A DNA stretch of 64,000 nt from a virus. A program made the position numbers and the translations under genes. Shown one piece after another: positions 6,760 through 14,913 of the stretch. The stretch spans positions 1-64,000 of IMG/VR virus record IMGVR_UViG_3300017788_001394. One strand, given 5' to 3'. The stretch's first letter is position 1, and every line of letters begins with the position of its first letter. The notes below the pieces were generated by a model, which saw nothing but the letters and a program-made list of their open reading frames with translations, was not told the DNA's origin and did not search any database.

Positions 6760-7971
6760 ATGCAAGACTTTAAAACTGCGGGCGAAAAGCTAGTTGCCGC
6801 TCGTGTTCGCATGTTGTTTAAACAACCGTTTTTCGGTAACATTGCGTGTCGGCTTGAACTTGTAGAAGTTGAGCCTGGCGGTTGGTGTCCGACTGCCGCC
6901 GTTGACGGTCGTCGCTTTTATTACAATCCAGAATTCGTTATGAAGCTGGACATGGACGAAACTGTGTTCCTTGTCGGACATGAAGTAGGTCATTGTATCT
7001 ACGAACACTTCCTGCGTCGTGGTGAGCGTGACGGCAATATTTGGAACATGGCGGGTGACTATAAGATTAACGCTATGCTCGTTCGTGAAAGTATCGGTCG
7101 TCTTATTACTACTGTTAAACCCTTGTATGATAAGAAGTATGCATCCGACGACTGGTGGACTGAGAACGTCTACGACGACTTGATTCAGCAAGGTGCTGCT
7201 CCACAACAAACCATCGACGTTCACATCGAAGTTGGTGAAGGCAATGGCGATGAGGGCAAGGACGGTAAAGGTAAAAATGCACCTACTATCAGTCCTGCAG
7301 AAGCAAAAGCTATCGGCGACGAAATGAAGAACGTTATTATGCAGGCTGCACAGGCGGTAGGCGCAGGTAACGTTCCCGGTGATATCCGTCTTATGATTAG
7401 TGCTCTAACTTCTCCGCAAATGGACTGGCGTCAGATGATTCGTGTGTCGCTTGAGAGCAATCTTTTTAACGACTTTACTTTCATGCGTCCTAACCGTAAG
7501 AGCCAGTTTCACGACTTTGTTCTTCCGGGTATGAAAAAAAATCAGCAAATCAATGTTGCTGTTGGTATTGACGTCAGCGGCTCGACGATTGGTAGCGACG
7601 ATATCCGTGACTTCCTTAGCGAAGTGCAGGGCATTATGGACCAGTTCGAAAACTATCGTATGGATGTATGGTGCTTCGACACTCGAGTTAGAGGACATGA
7701 TGTATTCACTAGTGAAGATGGCAGATCGATTACCGAATTCAATATGACTGGTGGTGGTGGCACTGACTTTATGTGCAATTGGGAACATATGATTGCAAAC
7801 AAAATCGAACCTGATCAATTCCTTATGTTTACTGATGGTGAACCGTTCGGTAAATGGGGTATCGAAGACTACTGCGATACACTGTTCCTGATCAAAAATC
7901 ATCGTCATAAACCTGTTGCTCCGTTTGGGCAGAGTGTTTATTACACGGAGAAAACCAAAACTCGAGCATAA
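6760..7971 (+). CDS. Metallopeptidase-like / VWA-domain protein (DUF2201 type)
   Basis: 403 residues in two domains. The N-terminal domain has a zinc-protease motif HEVGH at 74-78 with a downstream Asp (MAGDYKIN, about 100) as likely third ligand. A Gly/Lys-rich linker follows at about 160-175. The C-terminal VWA-like domain has a complete MIDAS: DVSGS at 271-275, GGGTD at about 332-336 and TDGE at 358-361. This order matches the DUF2201 family, whose members pair with MoxR ATPases, as here. It has its own strong promoter and ribosome site. A phage-encoded MoxR-VWA pair may disassemble or remodel a protein complex late in infection; the target is not visible. Confidence 0.82.
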   Translation: MQDFKTAGEKLVAARVRMLFKQPFFGNIACRLELVEVEPGGWCPTAAVDGRRFYYNPEFVMKLDMDETVFLVGHEVGHCIYEHFLRRGERDGNIWNMAGDYKINAMLVRESIGRLITTVKPLYDKKYASDDWWTENVYDDLIQQGAAPQQTIDVHIEVGEGNGDEGKDGKGKNAPTISPAEAKAIGDEMKNVIMQAAQAVGAGNVPGDIRLMISALTSPQMDWRQMIRVSLESNLFNDFTFMRPNRKSQFHDFVLPGMKKNQQINVAVGIDVSGSTIGSDDIRDFLSEVQGIMDQFENYRMDVWCFDTRVRGHDVFTSEDGRSITEFNMTGGGGTDFMCNWEHMIANKIEPDQFLMFTDGEPFGKWGIEDYCDTLFLIKNHRHKPVAPFGQSVYYTEKTKTRA

Positions 7972-7975
7972 GTAT

Positions 7976-8260
7976 ATGAAGATACTTGAACAAAAATATT
8001 CGCTAAGTGAAGAAGATCTACAGTATCTGGTAGGTACTGAAATTTTCATATCAATGTTAAAGCAACGAATTATAGTAGAATTTGATGTTTCACCCGATAT
8101 AGAAAAATTAGACTTTTCCGGGTGTCGTGGATTTTACCACATTAGAAGTCTAGGAAGCAAACTATTTCAGTTTTGGTTTGAACACCCACAAGATTACGAA
8201 AATTTTAGAGCTAATCTAATCGCATTTAAACTGTCTCAGACTAAAAATGAAGATAAATAA
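7976..8260 (+). CDS. Hypothetical protein
   Basis: 94 residues from ATG 7976, four bases after the VWA stop. The sequence alternates charged helices with a short hydrophobic strand (SKLFQFWFEHPQDYENF), a pattern compatible with a small alpha/beta protein. No family is recognised. The late-promoter-like octamer of the next gene lies in its last codons. Confidence 0.55.
   Translation: MKILEQKYSLSEEDLQYLVGTEIFISMLKQRIIVEFDVSPDIEKLDFSGCRGFYHIRSLGSKLFQFWFEHPQDYENFRANLIAFKLSQTKNEDK
8252..8259 (+). promoter_or_regulatory. T4-type late promoter variant
   Basis: GATAAATA (7 of 8 matches to TATAAATA) lies 31 bases before ATG 8291, a spacing like that of other late promoters here. ATAGGAG in the leader gives the ribosome site. 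Confidence 0.4.
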
Positions 8261-8290
8261 GTGCGTATATAATTAATATAGGAGTATACA

Positions 8291-8542
8291 ATGTCAGAAG
8301 AAAATAACAACATCACAACAGAATCTGCACCAGCGGTGGATCAATCTGCGCTATCGCTTAACCTAAATGATTTGCAGAATGCTGCACAAATTATTGACGT
8401 AGCAGTATCACGTGGTGCATTCCGTGCAGGCGAAGCTGCACAAGTTGGTGCTGTTTATAATAAGTTGACCGCATTTGTTCAGGCTACACAAGCTGCACAA
8501 TCTGCACAAATTGCTGAACAGCCACAAGGCGCTACTGCCTAA
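8291..8542 (+). CDS. Conserved small phage protein
   Basis: 83 residues. The first 20 are acidic and Asn/Thr-rich. The core LNDLQNAAQIIDVAVSRGAF then RAGEAAQVGAVYNKL is one I associate with a short family in T4-like marine phages, and the C-terminus is a repetitive Ala-Gln-Ser helix. TAGGAG precedes the ATG. The helical core suggests an oligomeric structural or accessory protein. The late-promoter-like motif upstream would fit a structural role, but this is inference. Confidence 0.65.
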   Translation: MSEENNNITTESAPAVDQSALSLNLNDLQNAAQIIDVAVSRGAFRAGEAAQVGAVYNKLTAFVQATQAAQSAQIAEQPQGATA

Positions 8543-8557
8543 TAGGAGGAGTATCCC

Positions 8558-9220
8558 ATGGCAAATATAAAACATATTGGAAGAGTTGCAAACACTAATG
8601 TAAAGTGTATTGTAGTATTCCGTGAAATCTATGACGAAAAGGGTAACGTTATTGACCCTAACAACTGCTTAATTGTTGAAACTGAACGACTGCCTGATAT
8701 GGAACATGACGATGTTATTCGTGTTGTTGAGAGCAGCGAAGGACAAAGTGTTGCAAACTTCTTTGAAATTGCACACCGCAGTCGATTTGCAGACGGCACT
8801 AATATGCTGAATAGCTTACACCGCCGTGGATACTTGCGTAAGTATCCAACTAGTCAAATTGAACTAACACCAAATCCAAGCACTGCTATAAAACTAAGCG
8901 AAATCAATACTATTATTCGTAAACAAAAAACCGGAATGAGTGAATCGGATATTCGTAATAGCATGGTTGATGACACCGATAAGGCGCCACGTGGTATGGA
9001 TGGTAAGTCTACAAACATTCGCTTTGATTCAACACAAACCATCGATCAGGCTGTAACTGTCCCAAGCGAAACAGTGTTAGACGATACTGCTATTGCTAGA
9101 AACATGCTTGCACAAGCAAGCACCTTTTTAGCAGAAGCTGAACGTCTGAGAGCAGAAGCATATGCTATGGCTCCTACACTAAAGCCTAAAGCAGGTCGTA
9201 AGCCAAAAAATGCCGATTAA
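8558..9220 (+). CDS. Conserved phage protein of unknown function
   Basis: 220 residues with TAGGAGGAG immediately upstream. The N-terminal domain (HIGRVANTNVKCIVVFREI, then LPDMEHDDVIRVVES) is a conserved alpha/beta unit that I recall from many T4-like marine phages. The middle is charged and likely disordered. The C-terminus is a coiled-coil-like helix (AEAERLRAEAYAMA) ending in a basic tail (KPKAGRKPKN), which could bind nucleic acid or a capsid partner. It lies next to the 83-residue protein in one operon. No function is assigned. Confidence 0.7.
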   Translation: MANIKHIGRVANTNVKCIVVFREIYDEKGNVIDPNNCLIVETERLPDMEHDDVIRVVESSEGQSVANFFEIAHRSRFADGTNMLNSLHRRGYLRKYPTSQIELTPNPSTAIKLSEINTIIRKQKTGMSESDIRNSMVDDTDKAPRGMDGKSTNIRFDSTQTIDQAVTVPSETVLDDTAIARNMLAQASTFLAEAERLRAEAYAMAPTLKPKAGRKPKNAD

Positions 9221-9539
9221 GAAAAAAGATCGCAGTTTTCAAAACATTGTTAGGGAAATTGAGATAGATCAAGTACCAATAGAATATATCGACACTCTTA
9301 CTGTAGTTTTACAGAATGGTGACCGTGTATTGTTCGAAGGCGAAGATCTTGAAGATATCGAGGCTGATAATATTGTTGGCTTTATAATGGCAGTAGCTGA
9401 CGAACTTGGCGATGAACACGGTAGTAACATTGAGAATATTGAAATCGTTGTTAACTATGCAGATCTCGAACAAGACGTGAGAGAAAAAGTAAACAAGTTA
9501 CTCAATAAAAAAGATGATTCGAGCAATACTAGCTTGTGA
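9210..9539 (+). CDS. Hypothetical acidic phage protein
   Basis: 109 residues from ATG 9210, overlapping the previous gene. A short basic N-terminus is followed by a strongly acidic alpha/beta body (LFEGEDLEDIEADN, VVNYADLEQDVREKV). It overlaps the DHFR gene by 26 bases. I do not recognise the family. Such small acidic proteins can be inhibitors or assembly factors, but there is no direct sign of that. Confidence 0.6.
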   Translation: MPIKKKDRSFQNIVREIEIDQVPIEYIDTLTVVLQNGDRVLFEGEDLEDIEADNIVGFIMAVADELGDEHGSNIENIEIVVNYADLEQDVREKVNKLLNKKDDSSNTSL

Positions 9540-9990
9540 CCAGGATTGGGGCATCGGTAAAAACGGTGCCCTGCCTTGGCCACATAATCCCGCAGACCTT
9601 AAATGGTTCAAAGAAAATACAGTAAATTGTACTTTAGTAATGGGCAGGAAAACTTGGGAAAGTTTACCTGTGAAACCTCTTCCTAATAGAAAAAACATTG
9701 TATGTTCTACTAAAGATTTATCTCATTTTCCGGGTGCAGATTCTGTAATGAATATAAATGGAATTGTACAAACATTGCCATACATATCAGGCGGAGATAA
9801 GTGGATTATTGGCGGAGCAACATTATTAGAAAGTTGCTTACCTATTATAGATGAACTGTGGCTTAATGACGTTGGAGGAGTTTATGAATGTGATACTTTT
9901 CTTCCTAAACAAAAGATCACAGAACAGTTTCGTATGGGCAGTGTAGAAGTTCTAAGTTTTGGTATCGTAACAAAATGGGTGAGAAAATGA
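9514..9990 (+). CDS. Dihydrofolate reductase
   Basis: 158 residues, the usual length of bacterial and phage DHFR. It reduces dihydrofolate to tetrahydrofolate with NADPH and so recycles the product of thymidylate synthase. Visible signatures are the Met20 loop DWGIGKNGALPW, the catalytic Asp in NPADLKWFK, MGRKTWESLP, and the NADPH-binding IIGGATLLESCL. The start at 9514 overlaps the previous gene. Its TGA overlaps the ThyA ATG, giving the frd-td arrangement familiar from T4-like phages. The assignment is secure. Confidence 0.93.
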   Translation: MIRAILACDQDWGIGKNGALPWPHNPADLKWFKENTVNCTLVMGRKTWESLPVKPLPNRKNIVCSTKDLSHFPGADSVMNINGIVQTLPYISGGDKWIIGGATLLESCLPIIDELWLNDVGGVYECDTFLPKQKITEQFRMGSVEVLSFGIVTKWVRK

Positions 9991-10880
9991 AACAATATCA
10001 TGACGCACTAAATCATATACTAACTTACGGAAAAGATGTGAATGATAGAACAGGCGTAGGTACTCGCAGTATGTTCGGGTATCAAATGCGCTTTGATCTT
10101 AACGAAGGGTTTCCTGCTGTAACAACAAAACGTTTAGCATGGCGTGCTGTAGTAGGAGAATTGCTATGGTTTTTAGAAGGATCTACAGATGAACGACGAC
10201 TTGCAGAAATCACTTACGAAAAACCTAGAGCCGAGTTGGTGGGAAAATCAACGATATGGACTGCAAACGCCGACGCACAGGGCCGGTCTTTGGGATACAT
10301 CAACACTGATACCCGCAAAGAACTTGGCCCAGTGTACGGGCATCAATGGCGTCGGTTTGACGGTGCAAACCTCAACAAAGACAGTTTCGACTACAATGAA
10401 GGAACAGACCAAATTGCCCGACTCATACACGAAATTAAAACTAATCCAGACTCAAGACGACTTATACTATCCGCTTGGAACCCTGAACAGCTATCTGAAA
10501 TGGCATTACCTCCTTGTCACGCCCTTGCACAGTTTAGGGTCATTGACAACAAACTAAGCTGTCAACTGTATCAGCGTAGTGCTGACTTTGGACTAGGTGT
10601 TCCGTTTAATATAGCATCTTATTCACTATTGACACATATGCTAGCACAAATATGCGACTTAGAAGTAGGCGATTTTGTATGGACCGGCGGCGATTGTCAC
10701 ATTTACACTAATCATGTAGATGCTATTACAGAACAGTTGAACCGGCAACCGTTAGAATTACCAAAACTGATAATGCCAGCGTTTAGTTCCTTAGAAGAGT
10801 TACTGAGAACAAAAACAAGCGATTATATCTTAGAAGGATATAAACATTATCCGACAATTAATATGGATATGGCTGTTTAA
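9987..10880 (+). CDS. Thymidylate synthase (ThyA type)
   Basis: 297 residues. It converts dUMP to dTMP using methylene-tetrahydrofolate. The catalytic Cys is in LPPCHALAQF, the conserved Arg pair in DSRRLILSAWNP, the dUMP-binding region in QRSADFGLGVPFNIASY, and the C-terminus ends MDMAV as in the family. I chose ATG 9987, coupled to the DHFR stop by ATGA, rather than the upstream in-frame start at 9975. With DHFR it forms the phage's dTMP supply, suited to an AT-rich genome. No intron interrupts it. Confidence 0.95.
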   Translation: MKQYHDALNHILTYGKDVNDRTGVGTRSMFGYQMRFDLNEGFPAVTTKRLAWRAVVGELLWFLEGSTDERRLAEITYEKPRAELVGKSTIWTANADAQGRSLGYINTDTRKELGPVYGHQWRRFDGANLNKDSFDYNEGTDQIARLIHEIKTNPDSRRLILSAWNPEQLSEMALPPCHALAQFRVIDNKLSCQLYQRSADFGLGVPFNIASYSLLTHMLAQICDLEVGDFVWTGGDCHIYTNHVDAITEQLNRQPLELPKLIMPAFSSLEELLRTKTSDYILEGYKHYPTINMDMAV

Positions 10881-10914
10881 CATTAAAAGGCAGTGCTAAG
10901 TGATAAATAAAAGT

Positions 10915-11493
10915 ATGAAGAATACAATTTATCACTTTCATCATATTATTCCTAAGCATATGGGCGGCACAGATGATCCTGGCAATTTAATCCGTTTAAC
11001 GGTCGAAGAACATGCAGAAGCACATCGTAAATTATACGAGGAACATGGCAATAAATTTGATTACATCGCTTATATGGCACTGTCAAATCAAATCGGTTAT
11101 GAAGAAGCAAATTATCTCAAGACGCTAGGTCCTAAAAATTGGACAAACGAAGGTTTGGAAAAACTTAGTAGGTTGGCTAAAGAGCGTAAAAGAGAAAAAA
11201 ATCCTTTTTATGGCAGATCACATACTAACGAAACCAAGTCTATATTACGAGAGAAAATGTCCGGGGAAAACTCTTGGATTAAAGATATTAATCCGAAAGA
11301 ACTACCATACACCAAGCAGTATATAATAGAATATGTAGACGGCACAATCAAAGAAGTATATGGATTAAAAATTATAGCGGAAGAGTTTAACACGAGTATA
11401 GCAAATCTACATGCTACTATAGGAAGAATGAAACAAGGAAAAATTCCAACAAAAGGAAAGTTCAAAGGAATTAACATATATGAGAAAAGATAG
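10915..11493 (+). CDS. HNH homing endonuclease with NUMOD3 motif
   Basis: About 192 residues from ATG 10915; an in-frame GTG at 10900 with AAAAGG upstream would add five. The HNH nuclease motif is at the N-terminus: FHHIIPKHMGGTDDPGNLI followed by EEHAEAHRKLYEEHG. A NUMOD3 DNA-binding motif (NPFYGRSHTNETK) lies in the middle, and the C-terminus (YGLKIIAEEFNTSIANLH) looks like a helix-turn-helix NUMOD1-type element. Free-standing enzymes of this kind nick DNA at conserved phage genes and spread by gene conversion; sitting directly behind thyA is typical. No intron is seen. Confidence 0.82.
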   Translation: MKNTIYHFHHIIPKHMGGTDDPGNLIRLTVEEHAEAHRKLYEEHGNKFDYIAYMALSNQIGYEEANYLKTLGPKNWTNEGLEKLSRLAKERKREKNPFYGRSHTNETKSILREKMSGENSWIKDINPKELPYTKQYIIEYVDGTIKEVYGLKIIAEEFNTSIANLHATIGRMKQGKIPTKGKFKGINIYEKR

Positions 11494-11543
11494 TTTCACT
11501 GACTTTTACATTCCAATGGATAGTATTTCAGCACCGATGGCAA

Positions 11544-11551
11544 TATAAATA
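11544..11551 (+). promoter_or_regulatory. T4-type late promoter
   Basis: TATAAATA is 28 bases before ATG 11579, with CAAGGAGAA as ribosome site in between. Octamer, spacing and intergenic position all fit a T4-type late promoter. Confidence 0.65.
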
Positions 11552-11578
11552 GTTGTAGGATAATACAAGGAGAATATT

Positions 11579-11902
11579 ATGCCCGTTAGATTAGTTTTTA
11601 CTGCAGTTTACAAAAATGTTCAAGATATGTACACTGTGAAAATATATACAGAAAGTGTTAGTCAGTTGTACAACGAGTTTGTAGATGCCGGAAAAATTAC
11701 AAACCTATTAGAAGAAAAATCTATAGAAACATTAACAAAAACAATCACTATTACTTTCTTGAATCAAAGTGCATGGGATGAATACAGTGCTCGGTTAGAT
11801 ACTTTAAGAAGTCAAACCGAGTTAAACACGCTACAGCTCGGCGGAGCTGATATATCTGATATGTATTTAGAAGATGATACTGGTAACAGAACTCCAATTT
11901 AA
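11579..11902 (+). CDS. Hypothetical late protein
   Basis: 107 residues driven by a good late promoter and AAGGAGA ribosome site. The body is beta-rich (RLVFTAVYKNVQDMYTVKIY, then ETLTKTITITFLN), followed by an acidic C-terminus. This beta-rich pattern with late expression is compatible with a virion component or accessory protein. No family is recognised. It is followed after 17 bases by the adenylate-forming enzyme. Confidence 0.6.
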   Translation: MPVRLVFTAVYKNVQDMYTVKIYTESVSQLYNEFVDAGKITNLLEEKSIETLTKTITITFLNQSAWDEYSARLDTLRSQTELNTLQLGGADISDMYLEDDTGNRTPI

Positions 11903-11919
11903 AAATAAGGTTAATTAAA

Positions 11920-13416
11920 TTGAATCCTTTTTACACATTAATCCCAAGCAACAAAATTGCCTTGAGTGATATTAACGAACAAATTACATATAAAGACCTA
12001 ATAAATGATGCTATAGAAATTAGGGATTGGCTAATCAACAATGGTTACAAACACGGTCATAGAATTGGCATTGCTGGAAAAAACTGTGTCAGAACTTACA
12101 AATATTTCCTTGCTGCACAGATGTTATCATCTGCAGTTGGCCTGCGTTCGGATTTTAAAGGTAACGATTGGAACTACAAAATACCCGCAGCAAATATAAA
12201 TGCAGTCATCGATTTAGGAAAAAACAGCGATGACCTGAAATTACACCATTATCATTATGAAAAATCTACCGAATGCCCCAAGGAATATGCTGTTTATTTT
12301 AGCTCTGGCACCACTAGTAACAAATGGGGATCTCCGCAAGCAACTCCAATGGTGTGGGACGTAGACGATTACAATTGGGGCATGGGAATCGATATTGTTA
12401 ATTACAACCGTGCAGTAATAAATCCATATTATAGAGAATCAGACGATAACATACAAATCCAAGCAATGGGTTCTTGGATGGGGTTTGGACAAGAAAGCAC
12501 TACACTTAATTTAATTAAACATGGTCATACAGTATTAGTTAGTGAGCATAATCCGTCTGAATGGGACTTACTTGTCGAACGTTACAAGCCTACGTGGACT
12601 GTTATGTTTCCGATGATTGCATCAAAACTAATGGAATCGAATACTGGCGGCGGCCATCCGATTAAATGTGTAGAGATGGCAGGTGCAAAGCCTACAATTA
12701 AGCAAACAGAAGAGTTTAAAAAATTCTTTAATTGTAATTATTTCACATCACATTACGGAACTTCGCAGTCAGGTAACAGTTTTCACAGTGCAGGCAACGG
12801 CGAAAATCTACAGCATATAGGAAAGCCTTGCTTAGGGTTTGTTCATGCATATGGAAAAGACTTTGTCCGAATTGGCAAACATGGAACATTAGAAATCAAA
12901 TGGCATGGGAGTCCTCCACATTATTGTAATCAAGACGGCTACTACGATACATGTGACATTGTCAGAATTAAGGATGACGGTGACTGGGAATTTTTGGGGC
13001 GTTCAAATGAGATGCTCATGATTCGCGGCGGTAGTAAATTACAAGCCCCTAGTATCGAAGATAGACTGATAGAAAATCCAAAAATTAAAGAAGTATACAT
13101 CTATCCAATACCCGAAAGCGATATTCAAAATCCAACTTTAGAAATTTCAAGAGAAGAGATCGACGCCGGGTCATTGTATCAAGTGCCTGGATGCTTATAT
13201 TACGGCGACTTAACTATAAAAGAAATAGAAGAATATTGCAAAGAACAGTTGCCAATATATCACAGGCCTGTTCAAATATTTAAACTAAAAAACAAACTAT
13301 CATCATTTGTCGAAAGTAATGTATGGAAAGTCCGTCGCTTGTCAATGCACGACACACTAAAAGAAAATGGTACCAGCTGGTGTGAAGATTATACACTGCA
13401 AACTACATATGATTAA
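11920..13416 (+). CDS. ANL-superfamily adenylate-forming enzyme (acyl/amino acid ligase)
   Basis: 498 residues, starting at TTG 11920 with AATAAGG at 11904-11910 as ribosome site. All core ANL motifs are visible: the P-loop FSSGTTSNKWGSP (127-139), the A5-like YGTSQSG (279-285), the ribose-binding Asp in YDTCDIV (346), the hinge GRSNEM (360-365), and a C-terminal lysine region NVWKVRR (about 470). Such enzymes activate a carboxylate with ATP and transfer it to CoA, a carrier protein or an amine. No carrier protein is seen in the window. It heads a short operon with a sulfotransferase-like protein, an oxygenase and a split radical SAM enzyme. The substrate is unknown. Confidence 0.82.
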   Translation: MNPFYTLIPSNKIALSDINEQITYKDLINDAIEIRDWLINNGYKHGHRIGIAGKNCVRTYKYFLAAQMLSSAVGLRSDFKGNDWNYKIPAANINAVIDLGKNSDDLKLHHYHYEKSTECPKEYAVYFSSGTTSNKWGSPQATPMVWDVDDYNWGMGIDIVNYNRAVINPYYRESDDNIQIQAMGSWMGFGQESTTLNLIKHGHTVLVSEHNPSEWDLLVERYKPTWTVMFPMIASKLMESNTGGGHPIKCVEMAGAKPTIKQTEEFKKFFNCNYFTSHYGTSQSGNSFHSAGNGENLQHIGKPCLGFVHAYGKDFVRIGKHGTLEIKWHGSPPHYCNQDGYYDTCDIVRIKDDGDWEFLGRSNEMLMIRGGSKLQAPSIEDRLIENPKIKEVYIYPIPESDIQNPTLEISREEIDAGSLYQVPGCLYYGDLTIKEIEEYCKEQLPIYHRPVQIFKLKNKLSSFVESNVWKVRRLSMHDTLKENGTSWCEDYTLQTTYD

Positions 13417-13424
13417 ATAGTCGA

Positions 13425-14162
13425 ATGAACGAGATAATTTTTGTAAGTTTTGAACCAGGGACTCGTGGACATTACATAGCACGGGTAATTGCATCTTTAC
13501 CACATGTACATTGGTATAGTCATCCGGACAATGGTATACGTCCTTGGAACTTAGCCAGTGCAAAAAATAGTAGTATCAGACAACGTCATGTGTTCCCGAA
13601 CCATTTTGACAGAATAGTAGACGGAGGGAAATTACCCCCTACATGGGATTATGTTAAAAACTTTTTTCCAGACTCCGACAAATATTATAACGAAATTTTT
13701 TTCCCAAGATTTAAAGAAATTACCCAAGACATAAAAAAGTCAATTGTTTATTGCACACACAGCTCGCCTGACTCATTATTAAGTGTATTTGAAAATTGCA
13801 AAATTTTAAATGTAGTCGAAGATACCGAAACTGTAGTTAATAAGTATTTGCAAACTACTGCAAATTTTCCTGGCTATATTCGATCTGCAGAAATTGTCGA
13901 CGAGACTAATCCATGGCTCATTCACTTAGAATGCCTTAAAGTTATCAAAGAAAACTTTACAGTAGCAGACTTGTGGGCATGGGATAAGTATCATGAATTG
14001 TACAATGTTAGCATGAAAGATTCGTATTTTAACGACTTGTATAATATGTTTGCACCTAAAGTAGAGTGCAGGAGAATAGATTATGATAACACACTGCCTA
14101 TTAGAATGCATCCAGACTGGCAAAATGTTAAGGACTTTCTATGTAAAGGAGAGGCTAATTGA
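13425..14162 (+). CDS. Sulfotransferase-like P-loop protein
   Basis: 245 residues beginning IIFVSFEPGTRGHYIARVIA, a strand-loop-helix resembling the PAPS-binding P-loop of sulfotransferase-fold proteins, though it is not a canonical Walker A. The same N-terminal design (LAYQPGAYGSFLSW) recurs in the gene at 44932-45669, so they are likely distant paralogs. A later strand KILNVVEDTETVVNKYL fits the 3'-phosphate binding region only loosely. The gene is eight bases after the ANL gene and its TGA overlaps the next start. The fold is plausible, the activity unproven. Confidence 0.45.
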   Translation: MNEIIFVSFEPGTRGHYIARVIASLPHVHWYSHPDNGIRPWNLASAKNSSIRQRHVFPNHFDRIVDGGKLPPTWDYVKNFFPDSDKYYNEIFFPRFKEITQDIKKSIVYCTHSSPDSLLSVFENCKILNVVEDTETVVNKYLQTTANFPGYIRSAEIVDETNPWLIHLECLKVIKENFTVADLWAWDKYHELYNVSMKDSYFNDLYNMFAPKVECRRIDYDNTLPIRMHPDWQNVKDFLCKGEAN

Positions 14163-14641
14163 TTAAGATAGACAAAAAATATGACATTGAAAAGATAAGA
14201 AATGAAATTGCGTTAATGTTAGCAACACATGAGTTAGTTAAAGGCTCACAGCTAATGTTGCAATCTCCCAATGGCGACGATTGGTATGACAACAGGGCCC
14301 CATATCAGATACACCCAGATCTCAGAGAAACAGATTTTAAAAAATCAAATACACCCGATGATTGGGAAATTACCCGATTTATCAATGAAAACGGACTGTG
14401 CAGAACAAGGCTTTTAAAACTTAAGTCTAGAGAATGTTACACCTGGCATAAAGATGTCGGTCACAGAATACATTTAGCAGTGATAACCAACGACAAATGC
14501 TTTTTTGTTGAACATGGTCAATTACAAAATATTCCTAGCGACGGCCATCCGTATATGGTCGATGTTGGCGATTATCATACAGCCATGAATTGTTCAGACT
14601 ACGATTTTGATAGAATACATTTAGTTGGAGTAATAAGATGA
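14159..14641 (+). CDS. Asp/Asn hydroxylase-like 2OG-Fe(II)-type oxygenase
   Basis: 160 residues from TTG 14159, which overlaps the previous TGA (TTGA). The C-terminal half is a jelly-roll with the iron facial triad: H97-K-D99 in TWHKDVGHRIH, H140 in DVGDYHTAMN, and a co-substrate Arg at 152 in DFDRIHLVGV. This is the aspartyl/asparaginyl beta-hydroxylase pattern; such enzymes hydroxylate amino acids or small molecules using 2-oxoglutarate and oxygen. It is coupled at both ends to its neighbours, so it probably acts on the same molecule as the adjacent split radical SAM pair. Confidence 0.65.
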   Translation: MIKIDKKYDIEKIRNEIALMLATHELVKGSQLMLQSPNGDDWYDNRAPYQIHPDLRETDFKKSNTPDDWEITRFINENGLCRTRLLKLKSRECYTWHKDVGHRIHLAVITNDKCFFVEHGQLQNIPSDGHPYMVDVGDYHTAMNCSDYDFDRIHLVGVIR

Positions 14642-14913
14642 AACAATGGAGAGTAGACATCTCTCCAAAATGCGAGGACGGAAACGAACTTTTTATTACG
14701 AAAAGCGGAGTTGTAAGACCATGCTTTTGGATTAACGAAGCAAGTCAAGAAAAAGATTTTTTTGACAAAAACGATAACTTTAATATGAAAGTCACTCCTT
14801 TAAAAGAAATAGTAGATGTTCATTTAAAAAAATTCGTCGATGATGTTAAGGAAGATCCGTTTAACGGACTAAAGGTATGCTTTTATGAATGTGCTAGATC
14901 ACGTAAAGATTGA
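14638..14913 (+). CDS. Stand-alone SPASM/twitch-like auxiliary cluster protein
   Basis: 91 residues, start coupled to the upstream stop. It contains two Cys-bearing segments, GVVRPCFWINE and GLKVCFYECARSRKD, that match the order and spacing style of the C-terminal auxiliary-cluster domain of the full-length radical SAM protein at 39155-40234 (GVALPCCWTAG and LKVCAMKCG). Here the domain is a separate protein, encoded before the radical SAM core gene, which lacks it. I infer that the two proteins form one split enzyme. Alternatively it is an independent iron-sulfur protein. Confidence 0.55.
   Translation: MKQWRVDISPKCEDGNELFITKSGVVRPCFWINEASQEKDFFDKNDNFNMKVTPLKEIVDVHLKKFVDDVKEDPFNGLKVCFYECARSRKD

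Noticed and set aside
7405-8049. Long minus-strand frame opposite the VWA gene
   Set aside because: Antisense to the MIDAS-containing domain, no recognisable protein motif and no ribosome site.
11480-11548. 22-codon frame (MRKDSFTDFYIPMD) between the HNH gene and the late promoter
   Set aside because: It is very short, has no ribosome site and runs into the late promoter octamer; no evidence beyond an open frame.
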